Shown: positions 7,937 through 21,377 of the stretch, in pieces
Layout: every line of letters starts with the position of its first letter
Position numbering within the stretch: position 1 is the stretch's first letter
Origin: JAJDTT01 sp022827025
GTDB taxonomy: Bacteria > Acidobacteriota > UBA6911 > RPQK01 > JAJDTT01
Assembly: GCA_965203535.1 (NCBI GenBank)
Contig: OZ241897.1
Coordinates: 2,480,001-2,544,000, forward strand
DNA length: 64,000 nucleotides
Reading direction: 5' to 3'
Position numbers and translations under genes: made by a program
The notes under the pieces: generated by a model
What the model was told of the DNA's origin: nothing
What the model saw: only the letters and a program-made list of their open reading frames with translations
Database searches by the model: none

Positions 7937-9088
7937 ATGCGCCCCTCCTCTTCATTGTTTTCCGGACCTCAATCGTTACCAGTATCAGTGGACATTCCAG
8001 ACGGGCGGGAGTTTCGTCCCCGCCGCATTGTTCAGGCTCGAATCGGAAGGATCTCGACCCGGCAGTTGTCTCTTTTCACGCGGCAACTGTCGGTGATGCT
8101 GGGGGCGGGAGTCTCTTTGGTGACGGCCCTGCAGAACTTGGAGCAACAGGAGGAGAACCGCGCCCTGGGCTCCACCCTGCGGCAAGTCCGTTACGACGTG
8201 GAATCGGGGTCCACCCTGGCCGCGGCGCTGGAGCGCCATTCCCGAGTCTTCGATCCCCTTTTCGTCAACATGGTCCGGGCAGGGGAGACGGGAGGATTTC
8301 TGGACACCGTGTTCGAGCGTCTCACCCGGTTCCTGGAAAAGAGGCTCGAGTGGCGCAAGGCGGTGCTCTCGGCCTCTCTCTATCCGGCGGTGGTCATCGT
8401 CACTTCGTTCCTGGTTCTGGGCGTCATCCTGGTCTGGGTGATTCCGGTATTCGCGTCCCTCTTCGCCAACCTGGACGTCCCCCTCCCGTTGCCGACGCGG
8501 ATCGTCATGGGAGCCAGCGGGTTCCTGAGCCGGTGGGGATTGCACCTGAGCCTGGGGGCGGGGACGGCGGCCTTGTCGGGTGGATTCTACTTCCGAACGG
8601 CCCCGGGGCGGATGCTGGTGGATCGAATCATCCTGGCGGCACCGCTGTTGGGACCCGTGACCACCCAGCTCCTGACGGCCCGTTTCGCCCGGACCCTTTC
8701 CACGCTCCTCTCCAGCGGAGTCCCCATCCTGGAAGCCATGGATCTGACGGCGCGGACTCTGGGGAACGCCCGGTTTCAAGAGACGGTGCTGGCCCTCCGG
8801 GGCGAGGTCGAGTCGGGGAGCGCCTTGGCGGACCCGTTCCGGCACAGCGGCCTCTTTCCCCAGATGGCGTCGGAGATCATTCGGATCGGCGAGATGACGG
8901 GCACGCTGGACGACATGCTGCTGAAACTGGCGGTCTACTACGAGGAGGAAGCGGACACCAGCATCAACCGGTTTCTGGCCCTGCTGGAACCCATGATGAT
9001 GCTGGTCCTGGGCATCGTCGTCGGCGGCATGGTCCTGTCCATGTATATGCCCATCTTCAGCCTGATGGGACGATTGTCCCAGATGTAG
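7937..9088 (+). CDS. pilC: PilC/GspF-type inner membrane platform protein
   Basis: Polytopic inner-membrane platform of the type IV pilus, 383 residues. It contains the two T2SSF repeats: the first with LFTRQLSVMLGAGVSLVTAL and VRAGETGGFLDTVFERL near residues 45-135, the second with RFARTLSTLLSSGVPILEAM and IRIGEMTGTLDDMLLKLA near 250-340, each followed by membrane helices. The C terminus (EPMMMLVLGIVVGGMVLSMY) is typical. The ATG at 7937 immediately follows the repeat block; a GTG about 17 codons later is an alternative. It would receive torque from the PilB/PilT ATPases encoded just upstream. Confidence 0.92.
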   Translation: MRPSSSLFSGPQSLPVSVDIPDGREFRPRRIVQARIGRISTRQLSLFTRQLSVMLGAGVSLVTALQNLEQQEENRALGSTLRQVRYDVESGSTLAAALERHSRVFDPLFVNMVRAGETGGFLDTVFERLTRFLEKRLEWRKAVLSASLYPAVVIVTSFLVLGVILVWVIPVFASLFANLDVPLPLPTRIVMGASGFLSRWGLHLSLGAGTAALSGGFYFRTAPGRMLVDRIILAAPLLGPVTTQLLTARFARTLSTLLSSGVPILEAMDLTARTLGNARFQETVLALRGEVESGSALADPFRHSGLFPQMASEIIRIGEMTGTLDDMLLKLAVYYEEEADTSINRFLALLEPMMMLVLGIVVGGMVLSMYMPIFSLMGRLSQM

Positions 9089-9185
9089 GGGAGGGTTCCT
9101 CTTTCCTCAATTTCTCTCATGGATACGCGGGCGGCGACGTTTCATACTATGCAAGGATGAAAAAGCGAGCGAGGATGAAATAAAG

Positions 9186-9731
9186 ATGCTCCAACGAACC
9201 AACGTCCATCCGGTTCCCGGCGACAGGGACCGGTACCGGAAGGAGTCCGGCAGCTCCGTCTCGATGCCCTCTCACTCCCCCCAGAACGGAGCTGCCGGAT
9301 TCTCACTGATCGAACTCATGATCGTGGTGGCCGTCATCGGGATCATCTCCATTCTGGCGGTCCCCAATTTCATGCGCTCCCGCCTCTTCGCCAACGAGAC
9401 CTCGGCCATCGCCTCCCTCCGGGTCATCGTCACAAGCCAGATCACCTATGCCTCCACCACGGGAAACGGATCCTTCGCGAGCACGGACAAACTCGTGGAA
9501 GAGGGACTCATCGATGCGGCGTTGGGGTCCGGCGCCAAGGACGGCTACAACCTGACCGTGACGGCGGACGGCTCCAGCGGATTTACGGTCATCGGAGTGC
9601 CCATCACGGTGGGAACCACGGGAGAGCGGGGGTTCTTCGCCGATCAGACCGGGGTGATCCGGTACAGCGAGGACGGGTCGGCGCCGACCGCCGCCAGTCC
9701 GGCACTGGGCACCACGCCCGCGCCGGAATAA
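9186..9731 (+). CDS. pilA: Type IV pilin / GspG-like prepilin
   Basis: Secreted pilin precursor. The prepilin peptidase site G-FSLIELMIVVAVIGI is clear, with Glu at +5 of the mature chain, followed by the usual hydrophobic helix ending in PNFMRSR and a globular domain of about 130 residues. From ATG 9186 the leader is 38 residues, long for a pilin; the in-frame ATG at 9264 would give a 12-residue leader and may be the true start. Neither has an ideally spaced ribosome site (AAGGAG lies 20 nt before 9264). Only one cysteine-free pilin domain is present. It closes the pil operon and faces rpoC convergently. Confidence 0.88.
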   Translation: MLQRTNVHPVPGDRDRYRKESGSSVSMPSHSPQNGAAGFSLIELMIVVAVIGIISILAVPNFMRSRLFANETSAIASLRVIVTSQITYASTTGNGSFASTDKLVEEGLIDAALGSGAKDGYNLTVTADGSSGFTVIGVPITVGTTGERGFFADQTGVIRYSEDGSAPTAASPALGTTPAPE

Positions 9732-10135
9732 GGGGAGCGGCGAAGGGGAGCGGCGTGTTTCACGCGCCGACTGGGACCGGCGTCTTTCAGGCGCCGACCG
9801 CCGCCGCAACAATAGGAGCGGCGGCATCCCTGCCGCCGACCAAGGGGGATCTGGGGGGGACGATAATCCCTACTCTACGCTTCTCCCTCCCTATCGCGCC
9901 GCAAGTCGCGACACGGAATACAGGGCGACTAGAAATCGCCCTTCCCGTCGGGCGATTAGGAAATCGCCCCTCCCCGGGGAGCGGCGCCATCCCTGCCGCC
10001 GACCAAGGGGGAACCTGGGGGGTCGACAGTCCCCACTCTACGCTTCTCCCACCATATCGCGTCGCGAGTCGCGACACGGAATACGGGGCGACTTGAAATC
10101 GTCCTTCCCGTTGGGCGATTGGAAATCGCCCCTCC
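9732..10135. repeat. Composite repeat block between pilin and rpoC, partly duplicated
   Basis: Two diverged copies of a composite unit lie in tandem (about 9820-9975 and 9980-10133). Each runs: GGCGGCATCCCTGCCGCC-type hairpin, CCAAGGGGGA, a pyrimidine-rich stretch with CTCTACGCTTCTCCC, a TCGCGACACGGAATAC motif, then two GGCGATT/AATCGCC hairpins. The same composite appears at 49015-49135, 49700-49830 and 50320-50405. It sits at the convergent ends of the pil and rpo operons and may stop transcription from both, although no T-tract follows. Confidence 0.8.
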
Positions 10136-14353
<4,218 letters not shown>

Positions 14354-14396
14354 GGCTTTCCTCCCAAACAGTGTCAGCGAACGTGGACGGGGACCC

Positions 14397-17300
14397 TCAC
14401 GCGTCCATGGGCTCCGGCGCGGGAGCCTCCTCCGGCTCCGGCGTTTCCGTCACCATGGACTCCACAGTCTCCCGAATCTCGGAACGGCGGCGAAACCTCC
14501 TGCGAGGCCGCTCCACCAGCTCCACGTCCAGACCCAGGGACTGAAGTTCCCGAATCAGAACGTTGAACGATTCGGGAATTCCCGGAGTGTAGTTGGACTC
14601 GCCCTTGACGATGGCCTCGTAGATCTTGGCCCGTCCATGGACGTCGTCGGACTTGGCGGTGAGAAGCTCCTGGAGGATGTGGGCCGCCCCGTAGCCTTCC
14701 AGGGCCCAGACCTCCATTTCCCCGAACCGCTGTCCCCCGAATTGAGCCTTTCCTCCCAGGGGCTGCTGAGTGATCAGGCTGTAGGGCCCGATGGAGCGGG
14801 CGTGGATCTTGTCGTCCACCAGGTGGCTCAACTTGTTCATGTAGATGTAGCCGACCATCACCTCCTGGTCGAAGGGCTTGCCGGTCACTCCGTCGTAGAG
14901 AATCGTCTTGCCGTCTTCGGGGAGTTCCGCCCGGCGCAGCTCGGACCGGATCTCGTCCTCCTCGGCGCCGTCGAATACGGGAGTGGCGTACTGCACTCCC
15001 AGCGACTTGGCCGCCCAGCCCAGATGAGACTCCAGGATCTGCCCCACGTTCATCCGGGAGGGGACCCCCAGGGGATTCAGCAGGATCTCCACCGGAGTCC
15101 CGTCGGGCAGATAGGGCATGTCCTCTTCGGGGGTGATGCGGGCGATGACTCCCTTGTTGCCGTGCCTTCCGGCCATCTTGTCGCCCACGGAGAGCTTCCG
15201 CTTCATGGCCACGTACACCTTCACCATCTTGATGACGCCGGGCGCCAGCTCGTCCCCCTTCTCGATCCGGCCCAGCCGTTCTTCGTGCAGGGAATGCAGA
15301 ATCTTGATCTGCCTCTCCGTCTTCCGGAACAGGCCGGCGAGCTCCTTCCGCAGCTTCGCGTCTTCGGGAACCACCTCGGCCAGCTCGCGGTACGGGAGAC
15401 GCTTCAACCGTTTGCGCGAAACCTGGTCGCCCTTGCGGCCCACCACCTCGCCCTGAAGGTCGATGAGGTCTTCCGCCAGCGTGGCGCCGGACACCAGATC
15501 CAACATGGTCTTCGCGGCCTCTTCGCGGATGATCCGGATCTCGTCTTGGCGGTCCTTGGCCAGGCGGGCCACATCTTCATCCTCGATCTGCTGGCTCCTG
15601 AGATCCTTGGGCACGCCCTTGCGGGCGAAGATCTTCACTCCGACCACCGTTCCCTCGATGCCCGGGGGGGCGTAGAGGGACGCGTCCTTCACCTCGCCCG
15701 CCTTCTCGCCGAAGATGGCTCTCAAGAGCTTCTCCTCGGGCGTGAGCTGGGTCTCTCCCTTGGGAGTCACCTTCCCCACCATGATGTCGCCGGGCCGGAT
15801 CTTGGCTCCGATGCGGACGATCCCGCTCTCGTCCAAGTCCGCCAGGATCGACTCGCTCACGTTGGGAATGTCCCGGGTGATGTCCTCGGGACCCAACTTG
15901 GTGTCCCGGGACTCGATGTCCAACTCTTCGATGTGGACGGAGGTGTAGATGTCCTCCTTGACCAGCTTCTCGCTGACCAGGATGGCGTCTTCGAAGTTGT
16001 ATCCCCGCCAGGGCATGAACGCCACGAGGACGTTTCGTCCCAGCGCCAGCTCCCCCTGGTCGGTGCAGGGTCCGTCCACCAGGACCTGGCCCTTCCGGAC
16101 CCGCTGCCCGATACGAACCAGCGGCTTCTGGTTGATGCAGGTGTTCTGGTTGGATCGGGCGAACTTGATCAGCTTGTAGATGTCGACGCCGGCTCCCCGG
16201 CTCTCGTCTCCGTCCTGGCTGGCGGCCCGCACGATGATCCGCTGGGCATCGACGCTGTCCACGATTCCGTCGCGCCTGCAGAGGATGACGGCCCCCGAAT
16301 CGCGGGCGGCGATGCGCTCCATGCCGGTGCCCACCAGCGGCGCCTCGGCCCGAATCAAGGGGACTGCCTGCCGCTGCATGTTGGCGCCCATCAGGGCCCG
16401 GTTGGCATCGTCGTGCTCCAGAAAGGGGACCAGGCTGGCCGCCACGCTGACCAGTTGCTTGGGGCTGACGTCCACGTACTGGACCTCTTCCTTGGGAACG
16501 AAAACGAAGTTTCCCTCGTGGCGGGCGCTCACCCGGTCCCGGATCAGCCGGCCCCGGTCGTCCACCTCCACGTTGGCCTGCGCCGTGACATGCTTGTCGC
16601 CCTGCCAGGCGGTGAGATAGAAGGCGTGCGGTTCGTACCGGACGAGCCGTTTCTTGCGGCCCCTCAACACCTTGTTGGTCTGCAGCACGTCCTCGTACGG
16701 ATAGGCCTCGGCGATCTTGAATTCCGAGTCTCCCGAGTCGGTGATCCGGACGTAGTCCAGGATCCGGCTGTCCACCACCTTGCGGTAGGGGGACTCGATG
16801 AAGCCGAACTGGTCGATACGGGCGTAGCAGCTCAAGGAGGAGATCAGCCCGATGTTGGGCCCCTCCGGCGTCTCCACCGGACAGATCCGGCCGTAGTGGG
16901 AGGGGTGGACGTCGCGCACCTCGAACCCCGCCCGCTCCCGGCTGAGGCCGCCGGGGCCGAGGGCGGAGAGCCGCCGCTTGTGGGTGATCTCCGAAAGCGG
17001 GTTGGTCTGATCCATGAACTGGGAGAGCTGGCTGCTGCCGAAGAACTCCCGTATGGAGGCCGTCACCGGCTTGGCATTGATCAGATCATGGGGCATGGCC
17101 GTGGTCATCTCCTGGTGCACGGACATCTTTTCCTTGATGGCCCGCTCCATTCGCACCAGGCCGATGCGGAACTGGTTCTCCAGGAGCTCGCCCACGGCTC
17201 TGACCCGCCGGTTCCCCAGGTGGTCGATGTCGTCGGCGGCCCCCAGGTTGTTCCCCAGCCTCATCAGGTAGTCGATGATCTGGCAGAAGTCGCTGGTCGA

Positions 17301-18758
17301 AAGGGTCCGCTCTTCGAGGGAAATGTCCTGACCCAGCTTGATGTTCAGCTTCAGCCGGCCCACGCGCGAGAAGTCGTACCTCCTGGAATCCTGGAACATC
17401 CCCTTGAACAGGGCCGTCGCCGTATCCAGCGTGGGAGGGTCGCCGGGCCGCTGCTTCCGGTAGATCTCGATGAGAGCCTCCTCCTGGGACTTGACGGCGT
17501 CTTTGGTGAGGGTCTCGGTCAGTATCGTCCCCACGTCGTCCAACTCCGGAAAGAAGACCGACAGTTCCTCGATGCCCGCCTCGATGGCCCGGTTCACGGT
17601 GCTCTCGGCGACGAAGTTGTTGGCCTCCAGCAGGATCTCGCCGGTCTTGAAATCGACGACCTCCGCCGCCGACTTGGCACCCTGCAGGTCGTCGATTCCG
17701 ATCTCCACCTCGTCCACGCCGGCCTTCAGCATTCGCGAATAGCTGGTCTGGCTGAACTTCCGTCCGGCCCGGACAAGATTGCGCTTCGAATCGGACGGGT
17801 CCGGGACACTGTGGCTCGCCCGGGTCCCGATCAGCGACTCATCCAGCGCCCGGAACAACCTGCCGTCCGATCCGACCCGAATCTTGGACACCTGGTAGAA
17901 GGTCTGCAGGATGTCCTCGTCGGTCTCCAGGCCCAGCGCACGCAGAAAGACGGTGGCGGGAAACTTCCGTTTGCGGTCGATCCGGATGTGGAGCAGGTTT
18001 TTTTTCTCGTCGAACTCGAACTCCACCCAGGATCCCCGGTAGGGGATGATCTTGGCCAGGCAATGTTTCTTGACCCGGTTGGATTCGAAGAAGACCCCGG
18101 GAGAGCGGTGCAACTGGCTGACGATGACCCGCTCGGTCCCGTTGATGATGAAGAGCCCGTTATCGGTCATCAGGGGGATGTCCCCGAAAAAGACCTCCTG
18201 CTCCTTGATGTCCCGGATCATCCTGTCGTCGGTATCGGGGTTCTTGTCCCAGACCACCAGCCGGATGGTGACCCGGAGCGGAACCGAATAGGTCATCCCC
18301 CGCTCCTTGCACTCGTCCAGGTTGTACTTGATGTTGAGCTGAACCGGATCGCCGCAGGCCTCGCAACGTTTCACCTTGTTGGGATTTCGGGCGCCGCAAC
18401 TGCGGCAGGTGATGTCCTCGACGCTGTACGGGTTCACCACCAGCGACTCGCCGCAACTGGCGCAGGAGCTCCGCAGATACTTGATCCCCTTGAGGTCGCC
18501 GCACTTGCACTCCCAGTTCCCGATGGAGTAGTCCACGAACTCCAGCGATGAGATGCCTCTGAAGTCGGCGATGGGAAATACCGAGTTGAAGACCGCCTGC
18601 AGGCCTATGTCCTCCCGCTCCGAGGGAAGCAGATCCATCTGGAGAAATCGCTGATACGACTGCTTCTGGACCTCGAGCAGGTTGGGAATCGGAAAGACGG
18701 TCCTGATCTTGGCAAAATCGACGCGCTCTCCATTGACACTCTCGACGAGTTCAGACAT
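14397..18758 (-). CDS. rpoB: RNA polymerase subunit beta, with cysteine-rich N-terminal insertion
   Basis: Beta subunit, 1453 residues. Conserved core motifs are all present, for example the rifampicin region (SSQLSQFMDQTNPLSEITHK, RRLSALGPGGLSRERAGFEV), SLSCYARI and HGNKGVI. The ATG at 18758 is preferred over an upstream TTG because GGGAG lies 9 nt before it. Residues 84-135 carry eight cysteines in four knuckles (CKCG, CASCG, CRSCG, CEACG), a zinc-ribbon-like insertion absent from Escherichia coli RpoB and probably lineage-specific. Codes upstream of rpoC in the normal order; the 290-nt gap after rplL holds hairpin repeats. Confidence 0.98.
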   Translation of the reverse strand: MSELVESVNGERVDFAKIRTVFPIPNLLEVQKQSYQRFLQMDLLPSEREDIGLQAVFNSVFPIADFRGISSLEFVDYSIGNWECKCGDLKGIKYLRSSCASCGESLVVNPYSVEDITCRSCGARNPNKVKRCEACGDPVQLNIKYNLDECKERGMTYSVPLRVTIRLVVWDKNPDTDDRMIRDIKEQEVFFGDIPLMTDNGLFIINGTERVIVSQLHRSPGVFFESNRVKKHCLAKIIPYRGSWVEFEFDEKKNLLHIRIDRKRKFPATVFLRALGLETDEDILQTFYQVSKIRVGSDGRLFRALDESLIGTRASHSVPDPSDSKRNLVRAGRKFSQTSYSRMLKAGVDEVEIGIDDLQGAKSAAEVVDFKTGEILLEANNFVAESTVNRAIEAGIEELSVFFPELDDVGTILTETLTKDAVKSQEEALIEIYRKQRPGDPPTLDTATALFKGMFQDSRRYDFSRVGRLKLNIKLGQDISLEERTLSTSDFCQIIDYLMRLGNNLGAADDIDHLGNRRVRAVGELLENQFRIGLVRMERAIKEKMSVHQEMTTAMPHDLINAKPVTASIREFFGSSQLSQFMDQTNPLSEITHKRRLSALGPGGLSRERAGFEVRDVHPSHYGRICPVETPEGPNIGLISSLSCYARIDQFGFIESPYRKVVDSRILDYVRITDSGDSEFKIAEAYPYEDVLQTNKVLRGRKKRLVRYEPHAFYLTAWQGDKHVTAQANVEVDDRGRLIRDRVSARHEGNFVFVPKEEVQYVDVSPKQLVSVAASLVPFLEHDDANRALMGANMQRQAVPLIRAEAPLVGTGMERIAARDSGAVILCRRDGIVDSVDAQRIIVRAASQDGDESRGAGVDIYKLIKFARSNQNTCINQKPLVRIGQRVRKGQVLVDGPCTDQGELALGRNVLVAFMPWRGYNFEDAILVSEKLVKEDIYTSVHIEELDIESRDTKLGPEDITRDIPNVSESILADLDESGIVRIGAKIRPGDIMVGKVTPKGETQLTPEEKLLRAIFGEKAGEVKDASLYAPPGIEGTVVGVKIFARKGVPKDLRSQQIEDEDVARLAKDRQDEIRIIREEAAKTMLDLVSGATLAEDLIDLQGEVVGRKGDQVSRKRLKRLPYRELAEVVPEDAKLRKELAGLFRKTERQIKILHSLHEERLGRIEKGDELAPGVIKMVKVYVAMKRKLSVGDKMAGRHGNKGVIARITPEEDMPYLPDGTPVEILLNPLGVPSRMNVGQILESHLGWAAKSLGVQYATPVFDGAEEDEIRSELRRAELPEDGKTILYDGVTGKPFDQEVMVGYIYMNKLSHLVDDKIHARSIGPYSLITQQPLGGKAQFGGQRFGEMEVWALEGYGAAHILQELLTAKSDDVHGRAKIYEAIVKGESNYTPGIPESFNVLIRELQSLGLDVELVERPRRRFRRRSEIRETVESMVTETPEPEEAPAPEPMDA

Positions 18759-18764
18759 GCGCAA

Positions 18765-19050
18765 AAACTCCCAGCTTGGTCCGGCCGGGTCCGGTCAACG
18801 GGAAACGACTCCCGAAACCCAGTCGGCGCCATGAAGAAAATCTGACATTGGAACGTGCTCGCCCTGCCGGCGAGGGAGGTTTGAAACCCGGGCACCCGTG
18901 AGCGGCCCCGCGGGGGGTGCTTTGGGGGTGGGGGGTCGGCGCCGGGGACGACGCTGGTCTTTCGAGGCGCCTAAAAGACGCCTCTCCCAGTCGGCGCCGA
19001 GGACGACGACGCTCCACGACGCCGCTCCGCTCCCTCGATGGGGTGCGAAT
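18765..19050. repeat. rplL-rpoB intergenic gap with hairpin repeats
   Basis: Between about 18955 and 19040 lie GAGGCGCCTAAAAGACGCCTC and GGCGCC/GGACGACG-type palindromes of the window-wide family. In many bacteria this gap holds an attenuator or RNase processing site that adjusts rpoBC against rplJL; here the hairpins would be transcribed. No coding sequence is visible. Confidence 0.6.
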
Positions 19051-19428
19051 CTACTTGAGCTCGACGGATGCGCCGGCGTCCTCGAAGAGCTTCTTGAGCT
19101 TCTCGGCTTCTTCCTTGTCCACGGCTTCGCGAACCGCCTTGGGTGCACTCTCCACCAGGTCCTTGGCTTCCTTCAGTCCCAAAGTGGTGACCTGGCGGAC
19201 CACCTTGATGACATTGATCTTCTTGGCTCCGTAGGAGGTGAGGACCACGTCGAATTCGGTCTGCTCCTCGACGGCCTCGGCCGCAGCCCCCGCGCCGGCG
19301 GCGGCGACGGGAGCCGCCACGGCGGCGCTGATCCCGAACTTCTCCTCCATGTCCTTGACGAGCTGATTGATCTCGAGGATTGACGCGTTGCCAATCCACT
19401 CCAGGATCTGTTCATTGGTAATGGACAT
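19051..19428 (-). CDS. rplL: 50S ribosomal protein L7/L12
   Basis: Ribosomal stalk protein, 125 residues, normal length. An N-terminal dimerisation helix (NEQILEWIGNASILEINQLV), an alanine-rich hinge near residues 35-52 and the C-terminal factor-binding domain (KKINVIKVVRQVTTLGLKEA, DLVESAPKAVREAV) are present. It starts with ATG after GGTAAGTAAGAG. It lies 42 nt after rplJ, as in the standard rplJL unit. Confidence 0.97.
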   Translation of the reverse strand: MSITNEQILEWIGNASILEINQLVKDMEEKFGISAAVAAPVAAAGAGAAAEAVEEQTEFDVVLTSYGAKKINVIKVVRQVTTLGLKEAKDLVESAPKAVREAVDKEEAEKLKKLFEDAGASVELK

Positions 19429-19470
19429 CTCTTACTTACCTCCGATGAGGGACCTGACGGTCCTTTCCGA

Positions 19471-19992
19471 TTACGCTTCCTCTTTCTGCTCGACCACTTG
19501 CTTCAGCAGCGACCCCAGCTTGGTGAGAGGGGACTGCAGGGTGCTGGCGAGACGAGTCAGCGGAGCATTGAACATAAAGGCAACCTTGGCCAGGAGCTCT
19601 TCCCGCGAGGGCATGACGGCCAGTTCCGCCACCTGGTCGGCCGGCACGGCCTGCCCCGCAACCACTCCCGACTTGAATTTCAGGCCCGGGTGGTCGTCGG
19701 CGAATTCCTTGAGAATCTTGGCCAGGACGGTCGGGTCCGAATCCGAGAAGGCCACCGCGGTGGGCCCTTTGAAGTCGTCGTTCAACTGGCCGACGGGAGT
19801 CTCTTCGGCGGCGCGGATGGCCAGAGTGTTCTTGACCACCCGGTAGCCGTTGCCCGCCTCCCTGACCTGCCGCCGCAACGCGGTCAGATCCGGGACGTTG
19901 ATTTCGGAGAACGTCAACAGCAGAACGGTCTGGTTCTGCCGGAAGGTCTGCCTGAGCGCCTGGATGATCTGTCTTTTTTCGTCCCGTGTCAC
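19471..19992 (-). CDS. rplJ: 50S ribosomal protein L10
   Basis: Stalk base protein that anchors L7/L12 dimers on 23S rRNA, 173 residues. The N-terminal rRNA-binding half contains YRVVKNTLAIRAAEETPVGQ, and the C-terminal helix that binds L12 ends in LGSLLKQVVEQKEEA. The start is GTG at 19992 with GAGGCAGG upstream. The GC-rich 100-nt gap after rplA is where an L10 autoregulatory leader normally lies; strong pairing is possible there but I cannot fold it reliably. Confidence 0.96.
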   Translation of the reverse strand: MTRDEKRQIIQALRQTFRQNQTVLLLTFSEINVPDLTALRRQVREAGNGYRVVKNTLAIRAAEETPVGQLNDDFKGPTAVAFSDSDPTVLAKILKEFADDHPGLKFKSGVVAGQAVPADQVAELAVMPSREELLAKVAFMFNAPLTRLASTLQSPLTKLGSLLKQVVEQKEEA

Positions 19993-20094
19993 TTGCGACC
20001 TGCCTCTTTCTTCAGGCGGGGCTCCGCGGGGTCCGATCCGGGCCGCGGCGCCGCCGGATCACATCCGTCCGGCGCCCGGGGCCTGGACGCGCCC

Positions 20095-20784
20095 CTACGT
20101 CGCCTCCACGCGATTGGCGTCCACCTTCACCCCGGGACTCATGGTGGACGAAAGATAGATGGTCCTGAGGTACCGTCCCTTGGCCGCCGCCGGCCGGGCC
20201 CGCACCACCGCCGTGATCAGGCTGCGGGCATTCGTGACCAAGTGGTCGGCGGAGAATGAAATCTGCCCCAGGGGAGCATGGATGACGCCCTGCCGGTCCA
20301 CCCGGAACTCCACCTTTCCGGCCTTGATCTCCTGCACGGCATGGCCCACGTCGAAGGTGACAGTGCCGGCCTTGGGGTTCGGCATCATTCCGCGGGGACC
20401 CAGGATCCTTCCCAGCCTCCCCACCAGCTTCATCATGTCGGGGGTGGCCACGACGGCATCGAAGTCGAGCCAACCCTTCTGGATCCGCTTCACGATCTCT
20501 TCGCCGCCCACGATGTCGGCGCCCGCCGCCTCGGCTTCCTTGACCCTTTCTCCCGAGGCGATGACGCAGACCGTAGCCGCCTTGCCCAGACCGTGAGGCA
20601 GCACCACCGTGCCCCGGACCATCTGGTCCGCATGCCGGGGATCGACGCCGAGACGGAGTGCGATCTCCAAGGTCTCGTCGAAACGGGTGAACTTAATCCG
20701 CTGCAGGAGCTGGATCGCATCCTCCAGCGAATATTCCCGGGGTTCGACCTTCTGCTTCGCTTCCAGGTATTTCTTTCCAGCCAT
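20095..20784 (-). CDS. rplA: 50S ribosomal protein L1
   Basis: L1-stalk protein, 229 residues, the normal size. Recognised from the start (MAGKKYLEAKQKVEPREYSL), the domain II segment (GRILGPRGMMPNPKAGTVTF) and the C-terminal SSTMSPGVKVD. In many bacteria L1 also represses its own operon by binding the mRNA near rplK. It lies 15 nt after rplK. Confidence 0.97.
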   Translation of the reverse strand: MAGKKYLEAKQKVEPREYSLEDAIQLLQRIKFTRFDETLEIALRLGVDPRHADQMVRGTVVLPHGLGKAATVCVIASGERVKEAEAAGADIVGGEEIVKRIQKGWLDFDAVVATPDMMKLVGRLGRILGPRGMMPNPKAGTVTFDVGHAVQEIKAGKVEFRVDRQGVIHAPLGQISFSADHLVTNARSLITAVVRARPAAAKGRYLRTIYLSSTMSPGVKVDANRVEAT

Positions 20785-20799
20785 CCGGAGTGCTCCTGA

Positions 20800-21237
20800 C
20801 TACTGACTGACCTCGACTCCCATGCTCCGGGCCGTCCCCATGATGATCCGCTTGGCCGCCTCCATGTCGCCGGCGTTCAGATCGGGCATCTTGATCTGGG
20901 CGATCTCCTCCACCTGTCCGATGGTCACCCGGGCGACCTTGCTCTTGTTGGGCTCCGGCGACCCCTTGGCGATTCCGGCGGCGCGTTTCAACAGGACCGC
21001 GGCCGGCGGCGTCTTGGTGACGAAGCTATAGCTCCGGTCGTGGTAGACGGTGATGACCACCGGAATGATCAACCCTTCGTCGGAGCTGGTCTTGGCGTTG
21101 AAGGCCTTGCAGAAATCCATGATGTTGACGCCCTGCTGGCCCAGGGCCGGCCCCACGGGGGGAGCCGGGGTCGCCTTGCCGGCCGGGATCTGGAGCTTGA
21201 CCATTCCGATCACGCGTTTGCCTCTGGGTCTGGCCAT
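20800..21237 (-). CDS. rplK: 50S ribosomal protein L11
   Basis: GTPase-centre protein L11, 145 residues. The N-terminal block (KLQIPAGKATPAPPVGPALG) binds stringent factor and release factors in other bacteria; the C-terminal rRNA-binding domain ends with GTARSMGVEV. The N terminus (MARPRGKRVIGM) is a few residues longer and more basic than usual. TTCTCCTGTCGG upstream on the plus strand reads as a good AGGAGAA ribosome site on this strand. Confidence 0.97.
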   Translation of the reverse strand: MARPRGKRVIGMVKLQIPAGKATPAPPVGPALGQQGVNIMDFCKAFNAKTSSDEGLIIPVVITVYHDRSYSFVTKTPPAAVLLKRAAGIAKGSPEPNKSKVARVTIGQVEEIAQIKMPDLNAGDMEAAKRIIMGTARSMGVEVSQ

Positions 21238-21261
21238 TTTTTCTCCTGTCGGTTGCTCCTT

Positions 21262-21376
21262 CTTCGGCGTGGGGGACGGCGGTTAGGAAACCGCCGGTCC
21301 ACTCGGCGGCTAGAAACCGCCGGTCCTGGTCGGCGGTTGGAAACCGCCGCTCCCGGCGACAAGGATGTCACCCCTC
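21262..21376. repeat. Triple hairpin repeat between rplK and nusG
   Basis: Three consecutive hairpins of one sub-type (GGCGGTTAGGAAACCGCC, GGCGGCTAGAAACCGCC, GGCGGTTGGAAACCGCC) separated by GGTCC-type spacers, then a GGCGACAAGGATGTC copy that touches the nusG stop. They interrupt what is normally a tight nusG-rplK junction, so they are transcribed within an essential operon. Confidence 0.8.
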
Positions 21377-21377
21377 C

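Noticed and set aside
9732..10135. Rho-independent terminators at the hairpin repeats
   Set aside because: Stems are suitable but no run of T follows in either direction, and similar hairpins lie inside operons; kept as repeats only.
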